A DNA stretch of 7,882 nt, taken from Treponema sp. GTDB lineage: Bacteria; Spirochaetota; Spirochaetia; Treponematales; Breznakiellaceae. The stretch is taken from positions 1 to 7,882 of the forward strand of contig JAISGE010000211.1 of NCBI GenBank assembly GCA_031263265.1. Reading direction: 5' to 3'. Positions 1 to 6,561 of the stretch are shown one piece after another (the first letter of the stretch is position 1; each line of letters begins with the position of its first letter). Under the pieces are notes generated by a model. That model was not told the DNA's origin. It was given only the letters and a program-made list of their open reading frames with translations, and made no database searches. A program made the position numbers and the translations under genes.

Positions 1-195
1 ATTGGGGATGGTAAGATGAGTTAATTTGTTTCTCGCAAACGCCAGGTATCCGATAGCGGTAACTGAATCGGGAATGGTTACGCTGGTTAAGTTGTTTCCC
101 GTAAACGCCCAATCTCCGATAGCGGTAACGCCATTGGGGATGGTAAGATGAGTTAACTGTTTTCTCGCAAACGCCAGCCTTCCGATAGCGACAAC
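1..195 (-). repeat. Second LRR array: three visible 66-bp units, continuing past the left edge
   Basis: Units begin at 195, 129 and 63 on the minus strand. The first and third share an 'AFARxxLTHLTIPN' type and are almost identical at DNA level over about 45 bases, while the middle one is of the 'AFTGNNLTSVTIPD' type. This suggests a 132-bp two-unit period. The leftmost unit is cut by the window edge, so the total number of units is unknown. Confidence 0.85.
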
Positions 196-843
196 CGGCA
201 GACCGTTTATTTTTTCGGGGATGGCAAGTTCTGCAGCTTTTCCGCGATAAGCCGTAATTTCAACGGTATGGTTGCATACCATACTATCAAAATCACCGTC
301 CTTGCTTCGTGAAAAGGCGTACACTGCGGCTTTTCTGCCGTTTGTGGTATAGAGCGCGTATAAGAGGCTGTTAAATGACGATACCGACACATCCACATTG
401 GCAGGGATAGTTACGCTGGTTAATTGGTTATACCCAAACGCCGAGTTTCCGATAGCGGTAACTGAATTGGGGATGCTTACACTGGTTAAGTCGTTTCCCT
501 CAAACGCCCGATCTCCGATAGCGGTAACTAAATTAGGGATGGTTACGCCGGTTAAGTCGTTTCCCGAAAACGCCAAATTTCCGATAGCGGTAACCGAATT
601 GGGGATGCTTACGCCGGTTAATTGGTTTCCCCTAAACGCCAACTCTCCGATAGCGGTAACCGGCAGGTTGTCTATCTGGTTGGGGATCGTTACGTTCTTT
701 GCGCTTCCTGTGTAGCCGGTAATGGTTACCGCGCCGTTGTTGGCCTCGTAGTTGAAATCCGCCGTGTTTTGGCCGAACAGGGCGGTCCCGACTAGGATAA
801 CCATCACCCCAATGGTTAGTCCACATACTGTTTTTTTCGTCAT
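1..843 (-). CDS. Secreted BspA-like leucine-rich-repeat protein (LRR_5), 3' end beyond the window
   Basis: The frame is open from an ATG at 843 to the left edge, 281 codons with no stop, so the C-terminus is missing. Residues 1-24 look like a signal peptide: MTKK, a hydrophobic stretch (about residues 8-23), then LFGQ as the likely cleavage region. The mature part has a short beta-rich cap (about 35-61), four 22-residue units starting at V62, V84, V106 and V128 with consensus VTAIGxxAFxxNxLTxVxIPNS, a spacer of about 50 residues (150-200), a second cap-like segment (191-216), and a second array starting at V217, V239 and V261. The pattern matches the LRR_5/BspA family (PF13306), surface or secreted proteins that in several treponemes and oral bacteria mediate adhesion to proteins or cells. 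The ligand here is unknown. A strong GGAGGAG lies 6 bases before the ATG, fixing the start. Family assignment is firm; adhesion is inference from the family. Confidence 0.9.
   Translation of the reverse strand, partial: MTKKTVCGLTIGVMVILVGTALFGQNTADFNYEANNGAVTITGYTGSAKNVTIPNQIDNLPVTAIGELAFRGNQLTGVSIPNSVTAIGNLAFSGNDLTGVTIPNLVTAIGDRAFEGNDLTSVSIPNSVTAIGNSAFGYNQLTSVTIPANVDVSVSSFNSLLYALYTTNGRKAAVYAFSRSKDGDFDSMVCNHTVEITAYRGKAAELAIPEKINGLPVVAIGRLAFARKQLTHLTIPNGVTAIGDWAFTGNNLTSVTIPDSVTAIGYLAFARNKLTHLTIPN
397..660 (-). repeat. First LRR array: four tandem 66-bp units
   Basis: Four consecutive 66-bp units (595-660, 529-594, 463-528, 397-462) encode the 22-residue LRR_5 repeat; the last diverges after its conserved IPxN part and leads into the spacer. 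The 15-base segment GTTACCGCTATCGGA (minus strand) is identical in the first three units and recurs at the start of the fourth, so synonymous positions as well as protein residues are conserved. This points to recent tandem amplification or gene conversion rather than protein-level selection alone. Confidence 0.88.
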
Positions 844-849
844 GGTTTA

Positions 850-856
850 CTCCTCC
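850..856 (-). promoter_or_regulatory. Strong ribosome binding site of the LRR gene
   Basis: The minus strand reads GGAGGAG followed by TAAACC and then ATG at 843, a near-perfect Shine-Dalgarno with 6-base spacing. It decides the start of the LRR protein. Confidence 0.85.
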
Positions 857-874
857 ATAATTAAATCATTGGTC

Positions 875-890
875 CACTGCTTAATCAGTG
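875..890 (-). other. Small inverted repeat in the LRR gene leader
   Basis: CACTG and CAGTG form a perfect 5-bp inverted repeat around a 6-base centre (ATTAAG on the minus strand), 32-47 bases before the LRR start codon and overlapping the candidate -10. It could be an operator half-site pair or a 5'-UTR hairpin. There is no T-run after it, so it is not a terminator. Short enough to occur by chance. Confidence 0.25.
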
Positions 891-915
891 TAATCATCCG
901 CCCTTTATGGCACAA
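887..915 (-). promoter_or_regulatory. Weak candidate sigma-70 promoter for the LRR gene
   Basis: On the minus strand TTGTGC (910-915) and TACACT (887-892) are separated by exactly 17 bases and lie about 45 bases before the start codon. The hexamers match consensus at only 3 of 6 and 4 of 6 positions, so this is a position-supported guess. The -10 element overlaps one arm of the inverted repeat at 875-890. Confidence 0.25.
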
Positions 916-1011
916 TCAGCAGACCATAGAATGAGCGGTGATGGAGATGCTTACGCTGGTTAAGTGGTTTCCCTCAAACGCATAAGCTCCGATAGTGGTA
1001 ACTGAATTGGG
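916..1011 (-). pseudogene. Orphan LRR_5 repeat unit, remnant of a BspA-like gene
   Basis: The 228-base gap between the HD gene and the LRR gene contains one isolated repeat unit. Read on the minus strand from 1011 it encodes PNSVTTIGAYAFEGNHLTSV, clearly the same 22-residue repeat as in the downstream LRR gene, and the DNA is nearly identical to it (for example CCCAATTCAGTTACC). Homology fades near 946; the frame ends at a TGA at 916-918. In the same frame a TGA lies upstream at 1039-1041, so at most about 40 codons are open, with no signal peptide and no ribosome binding site seen. I read it as a degraded fragment of a paralogue or a residue of recombination within an LRR cluster. The rest of 844-1071 holds the LRR leader and nothing else I recognise. 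Confidence 0.7.
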
Positions 1012-1071
1012 AGTGGAGATAAGAGCAAGCGTCGCCAATCAAAGGGGGGATGATTCTTTATTTCTCGGGGC

Positions 1072-1515
1072 TTAGCGTCTAAACAGGGTTTCTATGGCAG
1101 AACAGGCCTTGTCCGCTGCGCAGATGATCCACCCTTCCCGGTATACTGGAGGGTGCAGTAAGGTGTAGGGCCACATGTGGGTACGGATCAGGGAGTATTC
1201 TTTGTCCGACACCTGAAAATAGGTCCGGGCGTTCTCCGCGGCGGTTACCGGATGGGTCCAACCGTGCAAAGACCACATCTTCTCAGGCACATGCCAGTCA
1301 TACAGGAAAAAGTCGTGCAATAATGCCGCCCGGACCAGGCTTCTCAGGTCTAAACCCGGTATACCCTCAGCTAGCCTGAAACTCATCTGAGCCACCGAAA
1401 GACTATGGGCATACACGGATATCCTGCCATGCTGCATAAAACACCGGCATTGGGCAAACACCGCACTTTCAAGAATATCCTGGGCAAAGCGATCAAACAA
1501 CACCGGGTCTTTCAT
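1072..1515 (-). CDS. Small HD-domain protein (putative metal-dependent phosphohydrolase)
   Basis: A 147-residue soluble protein made almost entirely of one HD domain (PF01966 superfamily). Visible candidate metal ligands are H37 (in VYAHS), the signature H67-D68 (in ALLHDF), H84/H88, H113 (in IRTHMWP) and D135 (in AADKA). That is a full set resembling two-metal HD hydrolases, which cleave phosphomonoesters or phosphodiesters of nucleotides and related compounds. The substrate cannot be read from the sequence. The start ATG at 1515 overlaps the stop of the upstream membrane-protein gene as ATGA, and I see no good Shine-Dalgarno, so translation is probably coupled. It is the last gene of the three-gene block; no clear terminator follows. 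There are no membrane segments or extra sensory domains. Fold assignment is good; enzymatic activity is inferred from intact motifs. Confidence 0.82.
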   Translation of the reverse strand: MKDPVLFDRFAQDILESAVFAQCRCFMQHGRISVYAHSLSVAQMSFRLAEGIPGLDLRSLVRAALLHDFFLYDWHVPEKMWSLHGWTHPVTAAENARTYFQVSDKEYSLIRTHMWPYTLLHPPVYREGWIICAADKACSAIETLFRR

Positions 1516-2087
1516 TCCAAACCCACGGTTTTATTGGGAATCCCGGAGCGGTAATTCCTGATGCACTTGAATGAAGTATATACCACATCTACCACAAAGC
1601 AGCTTACCAGAAAGGCATCCAGTTTAATCAGCAAAGCCTGTCCAATAAACCTGATAATCTGCAGCGGAACCTCCCAATAAAAATACAACAAGCCCATAGC
1701 CACGATGCCGAAAAAAATGGAGGTGGTGAGGGCCACCCGCCGTTTATAGTTGTAGTGCTGGGTAAAGGGGTAGGTGTCATAATCCCACCCCCGAATGTGC
1801 AATACGTTTTCCAAAAAGAGCGCGGCCAGGTATTCCACGATGGTACAAAGTGCCACTCCTGCCACAAATACCACCAAGGGATAGGTTTTGAAGGGCGAGA
1901 GCGCCCCATACACCACAAAGGCCCCCAGTCCATGCACCGGAACCCAAGGACCGGTAAACACGCCCTTACTCACAAAACGCTTGCGCACGATGGATTCCAT
2001 AATCGTTTCTCCGGCCCAGCCGTTCAAGGAGAAAAAAAAGAAGGAAAAAATAGCCTGTTCCAGGGTGATATGCATAAAATCAAGCAT
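1512..2087 (-). CDS. Polytopic membrane protein, CmpB / 'putative ABC-transporter type IV' family
   Basis: A 191-residue membrane protein with about five hydrophobic segments (near residues 8-26, 52-66, 70-90, 118-138 and 155-173). It carries hallmarks of PF06541 as I know it: N-terminal GWAGETIMES, then GVFTGPWVPVHGLGA, and later EYLAALFLE followed by RGWDYDTYPF. Despite the family name, no ABC ATPase or substrate-binding protein is nearby, so a transport role is unproven. I chose the ATG at 2087 because GGAG at 2098-2101 is 10 bases away; the frame extends to a TTG at 2096 but that would sit one base from the same motif. The start overlaps the end of the giant activase gene by 8 bases, and its TGA overlaps the ATG of the HD gene by 4. 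Both overlaps imply co-translation in one operon. Family assignment moderately strong; function unknown. Confidence 0.8.
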   Translation of the reverse strand: MLDFMHITLEQAIFSFFFFSLNGWAGETIMESIVRKRFVSKGVFTGPWVPVHGLGAFVVYGALSPFKTYPLVVFVAGVALCTIVEYLAALFLENVLHIRGWDYDTYPFTQHYNYKRRVALTTSIFFGIVAMGLLYFYWEVPLQIIRFIGQALLIKLDAFLVSCFVVDVVYTSFKCIRNYRSGIPNKTVGLE

Positions 2088-5000
2088 GGACCGCAAGCTC
2101 CGGAGTGTAGGTGCGGGCGTTCATGATGAGCATTTGCAGCCGGTTTTCAATGTTGGCAAAACTCATGTCCGGGTCGTAATCTAAGGGCAGGACCTGGATT
2201 TCCGGGTACTCCGCCTTAATGCGCTTGATGAGTCCCCGTCCACACACATGATTGGGGAGACAGCCAAAGGGCTGCAAAACCACAAAAGAACGGATCCCTT
2301 GCCCTGCGTGGTGCAGCAGGTCCGCAGCCATAATAAAGCCCTCTCCAGACTGAATGGACCTATGAATAATAGGGTCGCTCAAGGCCGCCATCTGGGGAAG
2401 CCTCATAGCCGGCTCAAATAAGGGGTGGACGCAGGCAATCCTTTCGATAATGTCCAGGGCAATATCCGAATACGCGTCCCCTCCAAAGGCATAGAGGATC
2501 TCCCCCAGACTGTGGCGTACCTTAAAGTCTTTCACCTCAGAAATCGTATGAAAGAGCATCAGGTTGCGGTAAATATCGTACATCCGCGGTAAAACCACTT
2601 CCATTTGGTGCTGCTCCAAATAGGTTTCAATATGATAATTGGACCCCGGATGAAAGGTCAAAAGGTATTCGCCGGTAATAAAGACCCGGCGTTTGCGAAT
2701 ACTCCGGTCGTACCGGACCGTGCAAAGCCGGAACATGGTTTTTTTGTAGGCTCTCAGCGCGCCAAACATGCCCTTGCGCTGCAAGGCCGTGCAGATTGCG
2801 TCGATGCCCTCCACCACCACCCGGTCGGTTTCCCCAGGGACCTTTTCATAAGGGCGAATCTTCCGGCGTAAATCCTCAAGCACATCTACCATCATCAAAC
2901 ACCACGCGCTCCGGGCATAGGTGAGCTTGCTGAACCGGAAACCCGGATGCATGTTCTTGGCGTCAATAAAATCCGTGGAAAGAATCGGCACTTCGGGGTA
3001 TCCTGCTTCATCCAACGCGCTTCTGGTCAGGGCCATATAATTGACCAATCGGCAATCGCAGAGCGTCTTCCCGGTACCCACCACTACCTGTGCGGGATCG
3101 TAGTGCCCGCTTTTCAGCGCGGCTATCGCCTCCCCTATGATCATCTGCGCAGGAAAACAGGAGTCGTTATGCACGTACCGTTTACCGTACCGCATGGCCG
3201 CTTTACCCCCCAGGGGCAGGGACTCGGCTTTGAGTCCTTCCTGCTTGAGCGCGGCGGTGAGGATCTTGCAAAACCCAGGGCTTACATTGGGAACAAGCAC
3301 GGTTTTATAGGGCATATCCTTTTTGGTAAATTTTACCGAGTAAGGCTCCGGTAATGCCTTCAGGGTAACCAGACCCTGCTGCTGCTTTTTCCGCCTAAGC
3401 TGTACGGTTTCAATAAAGGAACGCACCCGGATGCGCAAAGGACCGGTTATATCGCTTTCATCGAGTTTTAAGATCAACGGAGATTTCCCCGAGATGGTCT
3501 GCATTATCCGGCTTACTTCATCAGTATACAGGGCATCATGACCACAACCAAAGCTGAAAATCTCCACATATTCCAGGGCCGGATGCTCCGCGGTAATAAT
3601 CGCCCCGGCCAGAAGCCGGGCATGGTTGTTGTTGGTGATGTCCAGCCGGGTTTTGCGCAGATCCACGGTCTGTACTCCCGGTAGGGCGTCCACGGTGATA
3701 ACCGGAATACCCATGCCGGTAAAATAGCGGGAGAGCTGATGGTTCACCAAGGTATCAAACTGGTAATGCCTCCCGGCCAACACCACCGCGAATTGTCCGG
3801 CTTGTTCTACCTGAGCGATGATCCGCTCACCTTCACGGGTCAAGGCAGCGTTGAACGCGGCCAGGGCCGCATCTCCCTGGGCAATAGCCTGGCGGCACAG
3901 GGCCGGGGGAATGGCGAAAGTTTCCTGCATATACCGGCATAGTTGCAGGTTCCGATCCCGCTTCTTGAACCAGTGAAACACCGGCGTATCCAAGGGAAGC
4001 CTCCAACGCCGCATAGGATCTTCGGAGTATTTTACCACCAGGGGATAGCCCTTCAGAACCGGACAGGTATAGGTACTCTGGGGTTCCAGGTTCTCCGAAG
4101 GGAGCCGGCAAAAGAGGGGTAGGAACACTCGGTCTACCCCAGCTTCCGCGAGATCGTGCAGGTGTCCGTGGACCAGTTTTGCCGGAAAACACACCGTGTC
4201 AGAAGCCACGAAAGGCAGCCCTGTTTCAAAGAGCTTACGGGAACTGGGACGGGATATTTTGGTTTTGAATCCCAGGGCATGAAAAAAGGTGGTAAAAAAG
4301 GGCATGGTACGCCAAAAGTCCAAGGCCCGGGGTAATCCAATGGTACAATCCTGTTCAGCAGCCAGGGCCGTAACCGGATAATCTTTAAAGAGCAGGGTTT
4401 CCCTCAAGTGTACCATATCAGGAACCGCCTCCATGTGGGCACTTACCCGCTTCACCTGCTCCCGCAAGGCAGGATCCTTGGGATCCCCCAGAATTTCGCC
4501 CCGTTCACAGCGATTTCCCGTAACCCAGGCCGTACCATTGGAAAACTGTACCAGAATACGGCTGCAATTATTTCCGCAAAAGGGGCAGGTTACATTGGAT
4601 TCTTGGGTGTAATCAAACCGTTCCAGTGCGTCAAAGCCGATAAACCTGGTTTTGTTCCGCGGGCCGTGGGGGGAGGTGAATCCGTTTTCGGTGATTTCCC
4701 GTTTGGTCAACAGGGCAATACCAATGGCGCCCATCTCCCCTGGATAGGGAGCGCGGACCACTGGTTTCCCCAGGTATTGCTCCAAAGCCCGCAGGACCGC
4801 ATCGTTTTTGAAGGTCCCTCCCTGAACCACAATCTGGTCTCCCAGCGTGGCAACAGGGGAAATCCGTATCACCTTGGTAAACACATTTTCAATGATGGAG
4901 CGGCACAGGCCGGCCATGATGTCTTCCGGCTGCTTGCCGTTTTTCTGCTCCGTGATGACCGCGCTGTTCATAAACACCGTGCAGCGGCTTCCCAGTTCCG

Positions 5001-6498
5001 CAGGATGCGGGGCATTAAACGCTGCCTCGGAGATACGCTCCAGGGGAATATTCAGATTCAGGGCAAAATTCTCCAGAAATGAACCGCACCCGGAAGAGCA
5101 GGCTTCGTTTACGGTGATATTGGTTACAACCCCCTGGGAAATGCTGATTGCTTTCATGTCCTGCCCGCCAATATCCAGAACAAAACTCACCTGAGGCGCA
5201 TATTTTTGAGCGGCTGCGGCATGGGCAACGGTTTCTATGGTATGGTAATCCGCGCCAAAGGCTTTATCAAAGAGCAATTCCCCATATCCCGTGGTTCCCA
5301 CTGCCAGGACTTCCAGGGGTATACCTGCATCATCGTATTTCTGCTTTAACTGCAACAGGGCCTTTTGAATGACCCGCAGCGGATCCCCCTGGTTATGGGC
5401 ATAAAACCGATCGACTACCTGCTCCTGTTGATCCAAGAGCACCAGTTTACTGGTGGTAGACCCGGCATCAATACCCACATACACCTGGGTGGGCTTCCCA
5501 GGGGTACCGGTATAGGGGAGCATTGAGGGCAGGCTATGCCGACGTTCAAAATCCGCTCGTTCCGCGGGATCGGCAAAAAAGACCTGCTTGGCTTCATAGT
5601 GCTCATGCTCAAGCCGTGTGCGGAAACGAGCAAGGGCTGCCAGTCCTTGCTTGAGGTCTAAGTCCTGATGCTGATCAGGGAACAGCGCGTCTATAGATAA
5701 AGCCGCGCCATAGGCAATCAGGGTTTCGGGATTGGGAGGACAGATGCAGTCTGTTTTGCATAAACCCAAACGCTGGGCAAACACCTGGATCAAGGTGGGG
5801 TTAAAGGTGAGAGGACCCCCTTCAAAGATGATAGGCGGGGTGAGTTCCAGTCCCTGGGCAAGGCCGCCAATGGTCTGTTTGGCAATGGCGTGAAAAGTTG
5901 AAAGGGCTATATCTGCATGAAGCCCACCCTGGTTAAGCAAAGGCTGAATATCGGTTTTGGCAAACACCCCGCAACGGCCGGAGATCTCGTATACTGCGGT
6001 TCCCTGGGCAGCCAGAGTTTCAAAATCTTCCACCGGAATCCGTAAGAGGGCGGCGACTTCATCAATAAAAGCCCCGGTTCCCCCGGCGCAACTTCCATTC
6101 ATCCGCATATCTGAAGCCACCAGGCCCTGGGACTGTTGGTCATAGTAAAAAAAAACGATTTTCGCGTCCTGCCCACCCAGTTCTATGGCAACCCGGGCTT
6201 CAGGATAAAAGGTCCGCACCGCCACCGCATTAGCTACCACTTCTTGCACAAAGGGCGCGTTGAGGACCTCGGCAATAGGTTTTCCACCGGATCCGCAGAC
6301 CGCGGCTCTCACGGGTGTATAGGGAAACTGGGCGCCAATATCGGCCAATAGGGTCTGTACGGTTTCCACCTGGCAGGCATTATGTCGTTTATATCGAGAA
6401 AAAAGAACTTTTTTATGATCTGGTTCCATCAAAATGGCTTTTACCGTAGTGGAACCGATATCAAGTCCAAGCCGTAAAGCAGCGTGTCTAGTCTCCAT
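2080..6498 (-). CDS. Giant two-headed acyl-CoA dehydratase activase (BcrA/BadF/BadG/HgdC type) fused to DUF2229 and HgdB-related C-terminal half
   Basis: A 1472-residue cytoplasmic protein (numbers below count from the GTG at 6501; subtract one for the ATG at 6498). Head 1 (about 11-270) has the phosphate motif DIGSTTVK at 14-21, ELGGQDAK at 107-114, and cysteines C138 (NGSCAGGTG) and C177 (GRCGVF). Head 2 (about 341-600) repeats this: DAGSTTSK 345-352, DIGGQDMK 443-450, C468 (NEACSSGCGS) and C507 (SRCTVF). In HgdC these two cysteines hold a [4Fe-4S] cluster between subunits, and ATP hydrolysis drives a low-potential electron into the dehydratase. A cysteine-rich linker follows (C639, C642, C646, C665), then a DUF2229-like region (about 719-820) and a dehydratase-related remainder with C771, C798, C813, C986, C1115, C1148, C1150, C1414 and C1420. 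No separate dehydratase subunits or CoA-transferase adjoin it, so its substrate is unknown. No Shine-Dalgarno precedes GTG 6501/ATG 6498. Confidence 0.9.
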   Translation of the reverse strand: METRHAALRLGLDIGSTTVKAILMEPDHKKVLFSRYKRHNACQVETVQTLLADIGAQFPYTPVRAAVCGSGGKPIAEVLNAPFVQEVVANAVAVRTFYPEARVAIELGGQDAKIVFFYYDQQSQGLVASDMRMNGSCAGGTGAFIDEVAALLRIPVEDFETLAAQGTAVYEISGRCGVFAKTDIQPLLNQGGLHADIALSTFHAIAKQTIGGLAQGLELTPPIIFEGGPLTFNPTLIQVFAQRLGLCKTDCICPPNPETLIAYGAALSIDALFPDQHQDLDLKQGLAALARFRTRLEHEHYEAKQVFFADPAERADFERRHSLPSMLPYTGTPGKPTQVYVGIDAGSTTSKLVLLDQQEQVVDRFYAHNQGDPLRVIQKALLQLKQKYDDAGIPLEVLAVGTTGYGELLFDKAFGADYHTIETVAHAAAAQKYAPQVSFVLDIGGQDMKAISISQGVVTNITVNEACSSGCGSFLENFALNLNIPLERISEAAFNAPHPAELGSRCTVFMNSAVITEQKNGKQPEDIMAGLCRSIIENVFTKVIRISPVATLGDQIVVQGGTFKNDAVLRALEQYLGKPVVRAPYPGEMGAIGIALLTKREITENGFTSPHGPRNKTRFIGFDALERFDYTQESNVTCPFCGNNCSRILVQFSNGTAWVTGNRCERGEILGDPKDPALREQVKRVSAHMEAVPDMVHLRETLLFKDYPVTALAAEQDCTIGLPRALDFWRTMPFFTTFFHALGFKTKISRPSSRKLFETGLPFVASDTVCFPAKLVHGHLHDLAEAGVDRVFLPLFCRLPSENLEPQSTYTCPVLKGYPLVVKYSEDPMRRWRLPLDTPVFHWFKKRDRNLQLCRYMQETFAIPPALCRQAIAQGDAALAAFNAALTREGERIIAQVEQAGQFAVVLAGRHYQFDTLVNHQLSRYFTGMGIPVITVDALPGVQTVDLRKTRLDITNNNHARLLAGAIITAEHPALEYVEIFSFGCGHDALYTDEVSRIMQTISGKSPLILKLDESDITGPLRIRVRSFIETVQLRRKKQQQGLVTLKALPEPYSVKFTKKDMPYKTVLVPNVSPGFCKILTAALKQEGLKAESLPLGGKAAMRYGKRYVHNDSCFPAQMIIGEAIAALKSGHYDPAQVVVGTGKTLCDCRLVNYMALTRSALDEAGYPEVPILSTDFIDAKNMHPGFRFSKLTYARSAWCLMMVDVLEDLRRKIRPYEKVPGETDRVVVEGIDAICTALQRKGMFGALRAYKKTMFRLCTVRYDRSIRKRRVFITGEYLLTFHPGSNYHIETYLEQHQMEVVLPRMYDIYRNLMLFHTISEVKDFKVRHSLGEILYAFGGDAYSDIALDIIERIACVHPLFEPAMRLPQMAALSDPIIHRSIQSGEGFIMAADLLHHAGQGIRSFVVLQPFGCLPNHVCGRGLIKRIKAEYPEIQVLPLDYDPDMSFANIENRLQMLIMNARTYTPELAVHA

Positions 6499-6504
6499 CA
6501 CGTT

Positions 6505-6533
6505 ATTTTAGATAATTTACAAAGATTATGCAA
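6505..6533 (-). promoter_or_regulatory. Candidate promoter of the activase operon, giving a leaderless or near-leaderless mRNA
   Basis: On the minus strand TTGCAT (6528-6533) and TAAAAT (6505-6510) are spaced by exactly 17 bases in an AT-rich stretch between the C-S lyase and the activase gene. The -10 matches 5 of 6 consensus positions, the -35 only 3 of 6. The predicted transcript start, about 7 bases after the -10, falls at about 6498, on the ATG itself, which fits the absence of a Shine-Dalgarno there. Moderate to weak evidence. Confidence 0.4.
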
Positions 6534-6561
6534 TTACACAAACAAAGACACGTGATGTAGT

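Noticed and set aside
1..195. Tandem repeats at the left edge considered as a CRISPR array
   Set aside because: Units are contiguous, codon-phased 66-bp repeats without unique spacers and encode an LRR domain.
398..715. Plus-strand frame with a repetitive translation (AVTELGML-type repeats)
   Set aside because: The repetition is just the reverse complement of the 66-bp LRR units of the minus-strand gene; no ribosome binding site or signal peptide supports it.
874..890. Short match to the end of TEM beta-lactamase (CACTGATTAAGCA)
   Set aside because: Only about 13 contiguous bases agree and the flanks do not encode the rest of the enzyme; chance similarity.
1035..1060. Inverted repeat AATCA / TGATT around a C-rich loop after the HD gene, considered as a terminator
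   Set aside because: The stem is only 5 bp with little GC, and on the minus strand it is followed by GGCGACG, not a T-run.
1512..2096. Membrane protein considered as a true ABC transporter permease
   Set aside because: No ATP-binding or substrate-binding component is present nearby; the name comes from family nomenclature and the transport function is not supported.
4408..5082. Long plus-strand open frame (224 codons) opposite the activase gene
   Set aside because: It lies wholly antisense to a strongly supported gene, its protein resembles nothing I know, and open antisense frames are expected from the codon bias there.
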